Positions 1 through 6,221 of a stretch of DNA of 14,881 nucleotides are shown one piece after another. A program made the position numbers and the translations under genes. The stretch comes from Lachnospiraceae bacterium. Its GTDB lineage: Bacteria; Bacillota; Clostridia; Lachnospirales; Lachnospiraceae. How positions within the stretch are numbered: position 1 is the first letter of the stretch; the number at the start of each line of letters is the position of its first letter. The DNA lies in NCBI GenBank assembly GCA_014804565.1, contig JAAUZN010000016.1:8112-22992 (forward strand), written 5' to 3'. The notes beneath the pieces are model-generated. The model did not search any database. It was not told where the DNA came from and was given only the letters and a program-made list of their open reading frames with translations.

Positions 1-810
1 AGTAAAGTCAATATTTTTACAGATATCTTTTATTTCAGCATAAAGTTTTTCATCCACATAATCTACTGAGTCGGAAGCAGATGTTTCTTTTTCTTCGCTC
101 CCGTCGCAAAATAACAATTCGGTTGTATACTTTTGAGTCTCAAAAAAATCACTTGCCATGTAAGTGATAAGCAACGTATCCTCATATCTAAATTCAGCAT
201 ATGTAACAGGAGATACCGCAGCCGCAAAATCCCGGCGAAACTCCTTATAAAAAATTTTTTCATCAAACATATCTCTGATAACTAAAACTGTTTCCTCATC
301 CCTATGATCCAGGAAGGCCACCTTATGATACTCTGCTGCTACAGGACTCCAAAACTGCTCCGAAAATCTGTCATTCACGATATCATAGTAGATACAATAA
401 AAACTTTCCGTTCCTACTCCGATATAGATCTCAATGGTCTCCTCATCAATATAATGTATCCAGGGCGCAATGCGATAACATACCCCGCTTTTTACCTCCT
501 CGCCGTCTGCATTATAGATCGTATAAGGGTATGTCTGTTCTCCGGCATCAATGATCGTAAAATGTTTATCGTCTTCTATTATGGTTCCCTCTTCTATGTT
601 TTCGGATTCCTCCTGCCCAATCATGGCAGCCGGTTCAATCTTTACTGTCTCTTCTTCTGCCTGTACTGATATTTCTTCTTCAATCGTTTCCTCTTCCTGT
701 AATGTCATTTCCTCTGCCATTCGTTTCTGTTCATGTTTCACAGATAACAAGATGGTACATACGACCAGGAATAGCATCAACAGAGCAAATGCGTAAGTTT
801 TTATCTTCAT
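1..810 (-). CDS. Membrane-anchored protein with acidic stalk, unknown function (3' end beyond window)
   Basis: An open frame of 270 codons runs from an ATG at 810 to the left edge without a stop, so the C-terminus is missing. The protein starts with a short basic stretch (MKIK) and a hydrophobic segment at about residues 6-23, giving a signal anchor. A very acidic linker rich in Glu follows (about 30-75), then a soluble domain with alternating beta-like segments, including YPYTIYNADGEE and FDEKIFYKEF. No catalytic motif was recognised. I chose ATG 810 because GGAAG lies six bases upstream; an in-frame ATG at 825 is also possible. It lies 26 bases downstream of the 837-1751 gene, which has the same layout (anchor, acidic stalk, exposed domain), so the two are probably co-transcribed and may be distant paralogues. 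An extracytoplasmic location is inferred; the function is unknown. Confidence 0.75.
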   Translation of the reverse strand, partial: MKIKTYAFALLMLFLVVCTILLSVKHEQKRMAEEMTLQEEETIEEEISVQAEEETVKIEPAAMIGQEESENIEEGTIIEDDKHFTIIDAGEQTYPYTIYNADGEEVKSGVCYRIAPWIHYIDEETIEIYIGVGTESFYCIYYDIVNDRFSEQFWSPVAAEYHKVAFLDHRDEETVLVIRDMFDEKIFYKEFRRDFAAAVSPVTYAEFRYEDTLLITYMASDFFETQKYTTELLFCDGSEEKETSASDSVDYVDEKLYAEIKDICKNIDFT

Positions 811-836
811 ATTTTTCTTCCACATATCTTAAATAT

Positions 837-1751
837 TTAGGGATGCTCAATATCACTAAAAAGCTCATCAAAGGTGATACCTGTAACCGCATTGTCTTTC
901 GCCTCAAAAAAATCATGCAGTATCTCATCTCCACTTTCTTTATCTATCTCCACACCCACATGTGTAAACTCACCTACCGATCCTATAATATATCGTTCTG
1001 AGGGATGGTATGACGACGGATATGCAAGCTGAAATAGAACCTCCTCAACCACATTACCCTGCGAATCTATTTCTTGATATCCATATCGGATTGAGCCAGC
1101 TAGCCCTTTATTCTCATAATAAAATTTACCGGCACATAAAGGTCTGTATCTCATAAAACGATATCCATCTACATATACTTTCTTGCTATCCCTGTCATAT
1201 TTGAATATACGTGGTCCACCAAAACGTACATAGTTCCCGCATGGATCTACGATCAATTCCGGGAGTCCATCTCCATCAAAGTCAAGATAGCAATAAACAA
1301 AGAACTCCTTTATCATGGTAATATTATCTGTATTAAGTTTTTCTTTATCGGTATCAATATCTTCAAAATAGGTTCCTTCTCCATCTTCATATTGTACCGG
1401 TATCTGATTTAACAAGACCTGTAAAAAGACTTCTTTATATTCTCTATCCATCTCCTCCGTATATACTTCTGTATCGATCGGATATTCTTTTATTGTGAAA
1501 TCGACTTCCCGCAGTCTTTTACAGACCAGTTCGGAAATAATCTCTTCTACAATTTCTTCCTGCGTCAATTCCGTTTCTTCCGAGTTTTCCGCCTCCCTGT
1601 CAGACACCTCGTTTGCATCAAGTATATCATCGTTCTCCGTATCCGGATCAGTTTTGCTTTTTTCATACAGGAAAGTACATACCAATACACATATACAAAC
1701 AAAAAGCAAGCTAATATATAGCAATTTCATGCCAGATCGTATCTTCTTCAT
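837..1751 (-). CDS. Membrane-anchored protein with acidic stalk and a DxDGDG motif, unknown function
   Basis: This 304-residue protein has a basic N-terminus, one hydrophobic segment at about 9-28, and an acidic Asp/Glu linker to about residue 70. The exposed domain follows. At about residues 155-168 it carries YLDFDGDGLPELIVD, a calcium-loop-like DxDGDGxxE motif known from EF-hand/dockerin and VCBS-type beta repeats; it is common in exported proteins of gut Clostridia that have no known activity. The start is ATG 1751. The nearest Shine-Dalgarno-like stretch (GGAGAG) is about 14 bases away, which is far, so initiation may be weak. An 18-base inverted repeat lies 22 bases upstream. The product is probably a surface-exposed membrane-anchored protein. 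I do not recognise a specific family, and calcium binding is only suggested by the motif. Confidence 0.75.
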   Translation of the reverse strand: MKKIRSGMKLLYISLLFVCICVLVCTFLYEKSKTDPDTENDDILDANEVSDREAENSEETELTQEEIVEEIISELVCKRLREVDFTIKEYPIDTEVYTEEMDREYKEVFLQVLLNQIPVQYEDGEGTYFEDIDTDKEKLNTDNITMIKEFFVYCYLDFDGDGLPELIVDPCGNYVRFGGPRIFKYDRDSKKVYVDGYRFMRYRPLCAGKFYYENKGLAGSIRYGYQEIDSQGNVVEEVLFQLAYPSSYHPSERYIIGSVGEFTHVGVEIDKESGDEILHDFFEAKDNAVTGITFDELFSDIEHP

Positions 1752-1773
1752 TTATTTTCATCACTCTCCATCT

Positions 1774-1791
1774 ATATCACAAAAGTGATAT
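1774..1791. repeat. Perfect 7-bp inverted repeat with AAAA centre, possible operator or RNA hairpin
   Basis: The sequence ATATCAC-AAAA-GTGATAT has perfect 7-bp arms. It lies between the stop of the DUF4279 remnant (1807) and the start of the 837-1751 gene. There is no T-tract on either side, so it is a poor terminator. Its symmetry and position just upstream of a gene would suit an operator for a dimeric regulator, or a small 5' UTR hairpin. No promoter hexamers are convincing around it. Confidence 0.4.
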
Positions 1792-1806
1792 CGCCTATAT
1801 TCTTTT

Positions 1807-2103
1807 CTAGTTAACATAAGTATCTACATCAATATGTGCACCTATTTCCGCTGCAAATTTGATAAACTCTGGTTCAAAATATATAGCTGGAGGCTCACCA
1901 TTTTCAATCTTAATGCAAACGTCTACAGAAACATATAATTCGTACTGCTTTTTTAATGCAGCTATCTTATCTGTTTTTGCATAAAACAACTCTTCAATTT
2001 GTTTTACTGAAGTATTTATGTCCAGAGATTCTACGGATTCTGTTTCATAAATCCACGCTGTAAATGTATAATTTTTCCCCGAATTTCTGATAGGCTCTCC
2101 CAA
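1807..2103 (-). pseudogene. DUF4279-type protein fragment lacking the N-terminal part
   Basis: The 98-residue reading frame matches the middle and C-terminal part of DUF4279 proteins as I know them: a Gly-Glu-Pro-Ile turn, W-x-Y followed by ESLDIN, a helix ending in an LKKQYEL-type segment, KIENGEPPAI, and a terminal AHIDVDTYV strand. Full-length members are usually about 130 residues and begin with a strand and an 'LGI-P' helix, which are missing here. An in-frame TGA lies at 2110-2112, and the only available start is TTG at 2103 with a weak GAGGG upstream. The preceding gene ends just 29 bases away, leaving no room for the lost 35-45 residues. I read it as a 5'-truncated remnant left by a deletion. 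A short expressed variant starting at TTG is the alternative. DUF4279 proteins often occur among immunity genes of polymorphic toxin loci. Confidence 0.6.
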
Positions 2104-2132
2104 ACACCCTCACTATACACCTTCTTCTATCG

Positions 2133-2384
2133 TCAATTTACTACATCTTTTAGCAAATCGTTCAGTCTGTAAATTTCATTTATAAGCCAAGGAATATCCT
2201 GCCTTGCATTTGCTATAAAATCCTGATCATCCTCTGTCGCCCCAATCAATTCGATATCGTTTCCGGCTGTTTTTATAAAATTTGAACCGCATGTATGATC
2301 TCGATCTTCTATAAAAGATATCCATGGCCCATCCGTAGCACGATCGCACCTTTCTTTAATTTGTTCTAATTTCGTATCATTCAT
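2133..2384 (-). CDS. Small protein with an RCxxAT-GPW motif, phage/accessory type, unknown function
   Basis: The 83-residue protein opens with a helix (LEQIKERCDRATDGPW) and ends with DDQDFIANARQDIPWLINEIYRLNDLL. The pairing of 'RC-x-AT-x-GPW' near the N-terminus with 'D-FIA-AR-DIP-L' near the C-terminus is a recognisable pattern of small proteins found in prophages and accessory regions (Ea22-like hypotheticals). Their function is not known to me. ATG 2384 has a good AGAGGG site eight bases upstream, so this gene looks intact and translated. It is 42 bases downstream of the 2427-2900 gene and 29 bases upstream of the DUF4279 remnant, all on one strand, consistent with one transcript. The central part is short compared with many family members. 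No membrane segment or signal peptide is visible. Confidence 0.7.
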   Translation of the reverse strand: MNDTKLEQIKERCDRATDGPWISFIEDRDHTCGSNFIKTAGNDIELIGATEDDQDFIANARQDIPWLINEIYRLNDLLKDVVN

Positions 2385-2426
2385 TTCTTATTCCCTCTTT
2401 GTTTCTCACGAAGCACTATTATGCTT

Positions 2427-2900
2427 CTAAATCTCTTCCCATTTATAAAGCTGAAAATCATACTCACTTTTCCATATACATAATCCAAACTTTAAATCTT
2501 TTTTTACAAGAAAAATTCTACATCCATTTTCAGCCATTTCCGATGCGGATACAATATAATTTATATTATTTAAAACAGCATTAAAATTAATTTCTACAGC
2601 ACCTATATCCATTGCCTGCTCATGAAAAAAAACTATCTTTTCGTCCCTGTATTTAGAAAAACTATGGATATTATCAATATACCAATCTACATAGTTAGTA
2701 TCTAAGGGTCTTATAACACTATTTTTAGTAGATTCTAGTTTGTCCATAATTTTATACACTTCTGTTTGCAATTCTTTTGTTTTATCCAAAGACAAGAAAT
2801 CATCCAATACTATTTCATTGGTATGTTTCTGCATTTCTCTCAGCAGCAATCTTCTTCTATTCATCATCTGTAAATATTTTATTCTTTCTTTTCTATCCAT
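2427..2900 (-). CDS. Unrecognised small protein, possibly immunity-type
   Basis: The frame stays open upstream to 2966. I place the start at ATG 2900 (MDRKERIKYL) because GAGGAAG lies just upstream; the extra 22 residues of the longer version have no ribosome site. This gives 157 residues: a charged helical N-terminal third (MNRRRLLLREMQKH, then DDFLSLDKTKELQTEVYK), then a domain with aromatic strands (VDWYIDNIHSF, EKIVFFHEQ, GAVEINFNAVLNN) and a C-terminus ending GLCIWKSEYDFQLYKW. There is no signal peptide, membrane segment or catalytic motif I can name. Size, cytoplasmic nature and neighbours resemble immunity proteins of polymorphic toxin systems, but that is context-based inference. The gene is AT-rich compared with the genes to the right of 4097. 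Confidence 0.65.
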   Translation of the reverse strand: MDRKERIKYLQMMNRRRLLLREMQKHTNEIVLDDFLSLDKTKELQTEVYKIMDKLESTKNSVIRPLDTNYVDWYIDNIHSFSKYRDEKIVFFHEQAMDIGAVEINFNAVLNNINYIVSASEMAENGCRIFLVKKDLKFGLCIWKSEYDFQLYKWEEI

Positions 2901-2987
2901 AATCTTCCTCAAATTAAAAATGGACAAGAATTTAACCATGTGCCTTATAATTTCTTGTTGCCTCAAGAATCATACGAATGTACACAA

Positions 2988-3302
2988 TCAAAATCTAGAA
3001 TCGTAATCATTCGCGACCCCTAAATCACGAGCTTTAAATTTGCCTAATAGGCTATCTGGCGTAAGATAAAATCCTATTGTCTGATTTGGTGCAGGATCTA
3101 TCCGTAGCTGATGCGTGCTTATAATCTGTTTTTTATTATCATCTAAGTCTTCATACATCCATAGCAACTCAGTTGCAAATCCTATCATTGCCTCATGACT
3201 AAGTGTAAATTCAATCTGCTGAGCTACATCTTCCCTAAATCCAATCGCCGATATCTTGCATAACTCTTTTAGTGGAACACTCTGAGTTAAATTTATCATC
3301 AT
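2988..3302 (-). CDS. Unrecognised small protein, possibly immunity-type
   Basis: A 104-residue cytoplasmic-looking protein. The frame extends to a GTG at 3323, but ATG 3302 is preceded by a full GGAGG eight bases upstream, and that site lies inside the longer version, so I choose 3302; an ATG at 3299 follows directly. Visible segments are a strand (MINLTQSVPL), IEFTLSHEAMIGFATELLWMYEDL (strand and helix), and a C-terminal part containing NQTIGFYLTPDSLLG. I do not recognise a family with confidence. It is the first gene after the 3342-3383 terminator and the first of a run of minus-strand small genes. No convincing promoter lies in the 40 bases between terminator and start, so its expression may depend on readthrough or a weak promoter. 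Confidence 0.65.
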   Translation of the reverse strand: MMINLTQSVPLKELCKISAIGFREDVAQQIEFTLSHEAMIGFATELLWMYEDLDDNKKQIISTHQLRIDPAPNQTIGFYLTPDSLLGKFKARDLGVANDYDSRF

Positions 3303-3341
3303 ATAGTTTTCCTCCATTTGCACTTAATAATTTTTCATTAC

Positions 3342-3383
3342 ACAAAAACCCTGCACCGCGCTTATCTTTGCACAGTGCAGGGT
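3342..3383 (-). terminator. Rho-independent terminator after the antitoxin gene
   Basis: Read on the minus strand, ACCCTGCACTGTGC pairs with GCGCGGTGCAGGGT in a 14-bp stem with an eight-base loop (AAAGATAA), followed by five T. Two of the pairs are G-U on the minus strand and become A-C mismatches on the plus strand, so the hairpin suits minus-strand RNA. It begins six bases after the antitoxin stop. Its sequence is related to the terminator at 4010-4057. Confidence 0.85.
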
Positions 3384-3388
3384 CTCTC

Positions 3389-3601
3389 TCATTCCCACTC
3401 TATCGCATCATGGGAAACCGTCCCATTTTCTATGATATCTCTTTCCGCCTCCTCAAGTGCCTTTCGTTCTGCCGATGTAACCTTTGTATAATCCGGATCC
3501 CATGCAAGAACAAGTTTTTTAATAAACGCCAGTGCGAAATTTTGATCGCTTTCCGGTAACACTTCCATTAAACTAATCGCCTCTTTCACCGCTCCACTCA
3601 T
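3389..3601 (-). CDS. Antitoxin of a type II toxin-antitoxin pair
   Basis: A 70-residue acidic protein. The N-terminal half is helical (VKEAISLMEVLPESDQNFALAF) and contains LAWDPDYTKVTSAER. The C-terminal half is an acidic, probably flexible tail (EEAERDIIENG, then DAIEWE) of the kind that wraps around a RelE-fold toxin. This 'WDPD-T--T--ER--L--AE' pattern is familiar from small antitoxins paired with RelE/ParE toxins in Clostridia. ATG 3601 has AGGAAG eight bases upstream. The gene follows the toxin gene by 17 bases and is closed by its own terminator. Its role would be to bind and neutralise the toxin. No separate DNA-binding domain (ribbon-helix-helix or HTH) is obvious, so autoregulation by this protein is uncertain. 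Confidence 0.75.
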   Translation of the reverse strand: MSGAVKEAISLMEVLPESDQNFALAFIKKLVLAWDPDYTKVTSAERKALEEAERDIIENGTVSHDAIEWE

Positions 3602-3618
3602 GCTTACACTTCCTTTCT

Positions 3619-3879
3619 CTATTTATAAATATCTCCTCTGGAATCGACATCCATAATATATAATATTTCAATTTTTTCGTTCAGATGATACTGATATATA
3701 ATTCTGTATTTTCCTATCCGCAGGCGTTTTCTTCCATCCGAATATCCCTGCAACATCTTTATATCGCCTTTGGGCGGTTTTTCAGTCAGTCCTTCTATCG
3801 CGCCCTTTATTCGCTGCTTTGTCGGCTTGTCCAACGCACTGATGTATTTTGCCGCTTTTCTACTATACTCAATTTTCAC
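3619..3879 (-). CDS. RelE/ParE-family toxin
   Basis: An 86-residue basic protein with the RelE/ParE fold pattern: an N-terminal strand (MKIEYSRKAAKYI), two helices (LDKPTKQRIKGAIEGL), a variable loop (KPPKGDIKMLQG), then the hallmark core strands RKRLRIGKYRIIYQ (residues 50-63) and EILYIMDVDSRGDIYK at the C-terminus. Arg52, Arg54, Arg59 and Arg81 are the likely functional basic residues. RelE members cleave mRNA on the ribosome and ParE members poison gyrase; the sequence favours RelE but does not settle it. The start is GTG 3879, with GGGG about nine bases upstream. The gene precedes its antitoxin, the reverse of the usual relBE order and like higBA. The -10 of a good promoter lies 23 bases upstream. 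Confidence 0.85.
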   Translation of the reverse strand: MKIEYSRKAAKYISALDKPTKQRIKGAIEGLTEKPPKGDIKMLQGYSDGRKRLRIGKYRIIYQYHLNEKIEILYIMDVDSRGDIYK

Positions 3880-3901
3880 GCTATCAACCCCATCTGCTTA
3901 T

Positions 3902-3929
3902 ATTATAGCAATTCCCCCATCTTTTTCAA
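3902..3929 (-). promoter_or_regulatory. Sigma-A type promoter of the toxin-antitoxin operon
   Basis: On the minus strand, TTGAAA (3929-3924) and a perfect TATAAT (3907-3902) are separated by 16 bases; shifting the -35 by one base (TTTGAA) gives 17. The expected start of transcription is about 15-16 bases before the GTG of the toxin gene, giving a short leader. Confidence 0.75.
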
Positions 3930-3970
3930 ACTATTTATTTTTACACGCAAATTCCTTATATACAAGAACT

Positions 3971-4006
3971 ATTCCGAAAAAATGTGGAAACAGCTTTTTT
4001 CAGAAT
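3971..4006. repeat. AT-rich inverted repeat upstream of the toxin-antitoxin promoter
   Basis: ATTCCGAAAAAA (3971-3982) and TTTTTTCAGAAT (3995-4006) pair over 12 positions with one mismatch, around a 12-base loop. It sits between the GH3 operon terminator and the toxin promoter. It could be a second termination element, an operator or a curved A-tract; nothing in the sequence decides between these. Confidence 0.4.
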
Positions 4007-4009
4007 AAC

Positions 4010-4057
4010 AAAAAAACACCCCGCACCGCGCAGTTATCATCGCACAGTACGGGATGT
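4010..4057 (-). terminator. Rho-independent terminator of the sugar-utilisation operon
   Basis: On the minus strand ACATCCCGTACTGTGCG pairs along its full 17 bases with the far arm (GCGCGGTGCGGGGTGT side), with an eight-base loop (ATGATAAC) and a run of seven T. Five of the pairs are G-U and would be A-C mismatches on the plus strand, so it acts in one direction only. It lies 39 bases after the stop of the GH3 gene. Confidence 0.9.
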
Positions 4058-4096
4058 TTCTACTTCCCTGCATTTCTGTCTATGAACATTTTCTTA

Positions 4097-6202
4097 TCAC
4101 GCGAATTCCACCGTGATCTCCACGCTCTTCTTTCCCGAAAGCACTTCCGTCCTGCGGTCAGGCTGACCGGTTCCCACATAGAGCAGACATTTATCGCTGC
4201 CCTTTTGGAACTTACCCTCCTCGTCTACCACCAGAAAGGCATCTCCGCGCACCTTGATCTCAATCTCTTTACTCTCGCCCGCCTGCAGGGAAACCCTCTG
4301 AAAAGCGCAGAGGCTGTGATTGGGCACTGCATAGGCCGATGCCGGGTCTTTCACATAAATCTGTACCACATCGTCCGTAGCGACGCTTCCCGCATTTTTC
4401 ACCTTTGCGCATACTACCGCATCACGGGATGCCGCATCCTGTGAGACCACAGATGCGCTCTCCACCCTCACATCTCCATAGGTCAGTCCATAGCCGAAGG
4501 GATAGAGCGCCTCATTCTCCATATAACGGTAGGTTCTGCCCTTCATGCTGTAATCCTCAAAGTCGGGCAGCTCCTCCAGCGACCGATAGAAGGTCACCGG
4601 CAGTTTCCCGGAAGGAGAATACTCTCCAAACAAAAGATCCGCCACCGCCTTGCCGCCTCTCGCACCGGGATACCAAAGCTGCAGAACCGCCGCCGCTTTC
4701 TCCTGTGCCAGAGAGAGGTCCATCGCGCTTCCCGTCATCAGGCACACAATCACCGGCTTTCCTGTGGCAAGCACCGCCTCCATCAGCTTTTTCTGGGGCG
4801 CGGGAAGATTCAAATCCTCCTTATCTCCGGAGGCATAGCTGTTGCCGGTGTCGCCTTCCTCACCCTCCAGCGTCTCATTCAATCCCACACAGAGCACCAC
4901 CACATCGCTGTGCTTTGCCACTGTGACCGCCTCGGAGATCCGGTCATTCTCCCAGGCCAGGCTTTCTATCCGATCCTTGAACAGATGAGAACCCTCGGAA
5001 AATAAAACTCTCCCATTGTGTCCGACTTTATCCTGTATTCCCTCTAAAACAGTTATGTATCGGGAAGAGGTTCCATGATAATTTCCAATCAATGCCTCCC
5101 GACTGTTCGCATTGGGTCCGATCACTCCGATGGTCTTTCCTGTGGCAAGAGGCAGAATACCGTCATTCTTCAAGAGCACCACAGACTCTCTGGTCAGCTG
5201 CTCCGCCACCGCCAGATGCTCCTCACACTCCACCTTCTCATAAGGGATATTATCATACTCGGTTTTCTCAAACAATCCCAGCAGATATCTGGTGGTGAAC
5301 GCCCGCACTGCCGCCTCTGTGATCTCCGCCTCCGTCACCAGACCCTGCTTTAGCGCATTCAAAAGATACTGATAGGTCACGCCGCAGTTGATGTCGCAGC
5401 CCGCCTGCAGCGCCATGGCTGCCGACTCCTCCATGGTGTCGGTCACCATATGATTCTCATGGAAATCCCGGATCGCCCAGCAGTCGGAAACATAGTGTCC
5501 CTGAAAGCCCCATTCACCCCGCAGAATGTCCTGCATCAGAGTCTTACTGCCGCAGCAGGGTTCTCCGTTAGTGCGGTTGTAGGCGCCCATCACTGCCTCC
5601 ACCCCTGCTTCCTGCACACATGCACGGAAAGCGGGCAGATAGGTCTCCGCCATATCTTTTTTCGATGCCACCGCATTGAACTCATGGCGCACCGCCTCTG
5701 GTCCGGAATGCACCGCAAAGTGTTTTGCACAGGCAGCCGCCTTTAACAGATCATCGTCTCCCTGCAGGCCCTCCACATAGGCCACGCCCATTCTGGAAGT
5801 GAGGTAGGGATCCTCCCCAAATGTCTCCTGTCCTCTGCCCCATCTGGGATCTCTGAAAATATTAACATTGGGGGACCAGAAAGTCAGTCCCTTATAGATA
5901 TCTCTGTCATTTTCCTCTATGTTAGCGTTATATTTTGCGCGTCCCTCCGTAGCAGCTACATCTCCAGCCTTCCGAACCAGCGCCTCATCAAAGGTAGCAG
6001 CCATGCCGACGGACTGGGGAAAGCTGGTCGCCACGCCCTGTCTGGCCACACCGTGCAATGCCTCGCCCCACCAGTTATAGGCCGGAATGCCAAGCCGCTC
6101 GATCGCAGGCGCATCATAGCGCAGCTGGGAAGCCCGCTCTTCGATCGTCATCTGGCTTACCAGATCCTCCGCCATTTTTCTTGCCTTTTCACGATTTATC
6201 AT
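4097..6202 (-). CDS. Cytoplasmic glycoside hydrolase family 3 beta-glucosidase/beta-xylosidase
   Basis: A 701-residue GH3 enzyme that removes beta-linked glucose or xylose from the non-reducing end of oligosaccharides. The TIM-barrel domain (about 10-310) contains IPAYNWWGEALHGVAR (39-54), DPRWGRGQETFGEDPYL (118-134), KHFAVHSGPE (160-169) and YVSDCWAI, with Asp240 as the expected nucleophile. The second domain (about 340-540) carries NETLEGEEGDTG (442-453), where the acid/base Glu (about 446-449) should lie. A fibronectin-III-like domain (from about 572) closes the protein with DVVQIYVKDP. The YNWWGEALHGVAR form is typical of the beta-xylosidase-like branch, so xylosidase activity is as likely as glucosidase. 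There is no signal peptide, so it acts in the cytoplasm on imported sugars. ATG 6202 has a purine-rich ribosome site next to the stop of the upstream permease, 19 bases away. It is last in the operon. Confidence 0.93.
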   Translation of the reverse strand: MINREKARKMAEDLVSQMTIEERASQLRYDAPAIERLGIPAYNWWGEALHGVARQGVATSFPQSVGMAATFDEALVRKAGDVAATEGRAKYNANIEENDRDIYKGLTFWSPNVNIFRDPRWGRGQETFGEDPYLTSRMGVAYVEGLQGDDDLLKAAACAKHFAVHSGPEAVRHEFNAVASKKDMAETYLPAFRACVQEAGVEAVMGAYNRTNGEPCCGSKTLMQDILRGEWGFQGHYVSDCWAIRDFHENHMVTDTMEESAAMALQAGCDINCGVTYQYLLNALKQGLVTEAEITEAAVRAFTTRYLLGLFEKTEYDNIPYEKVECEEHLAVAEQLTRESVVLLKNDGILPLATGKTIGVIGPNANSREALIGNYHGTSSRYITVLEGIQDKVGHNGRVLFSEGSHLFKDRIESLAWENDRISEAVTVAKHSDVVVLCVGLNETLEGEEGDTGNSYASGDKEDLNLPAPQKKLMEAVLATGKPVIVCLMTGSAMDLSLAQEKAAAVLQLWYPGARGGKAVADLLFGEYSPSGKLPVTFYRSLEELPDFEDYSMKGRTYRYMENEALYPFGYGLTYGDVRVESASVVSQDAASRDAVVCAKVKNAGSVATDDVVQIYVKDPASAYAVPNHSLCAFQRVSLQAGESKEIEIKVRGDAFLVVDEEGKFQKGSDKCLLYVGTGQPDRRTEVLSGKKSVEITVEFA

Positions 6203-6221
6203 CTTTTCTTTTCCTTCCCCT

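Noticed and set aside
304..796. Overlapping plus-strand open frames in the first 800 bases
   Set aside because: They are antisense to the coherent 270-codon minus-strand frame at 1-810, which has a signal anchor and a ribosome site.
1..4000. Insertion sequence or integrase-mediated island
   Set aside because: Despite the AT-rich composition, no transposase, integrase, terminal inverted repeats or target duplications are visible, and the only tRNA is far away at 10719.
3770..4444. Plus-strand open frame of 224 codons
   Set aside because: It crosses the toxin gene, its promoter, a terminator and the GH3 3' end in antisense. No protein family is recognisable.
4405..4926. Plus-strand open frame of 173 codons inside the GH3 gene
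   Set aside because: It is antisense to a well-supported GH3 gene, very rich in Pro, Arg and Ser, and has no ribosome site. It is a by-product of codon bias on the other strand.
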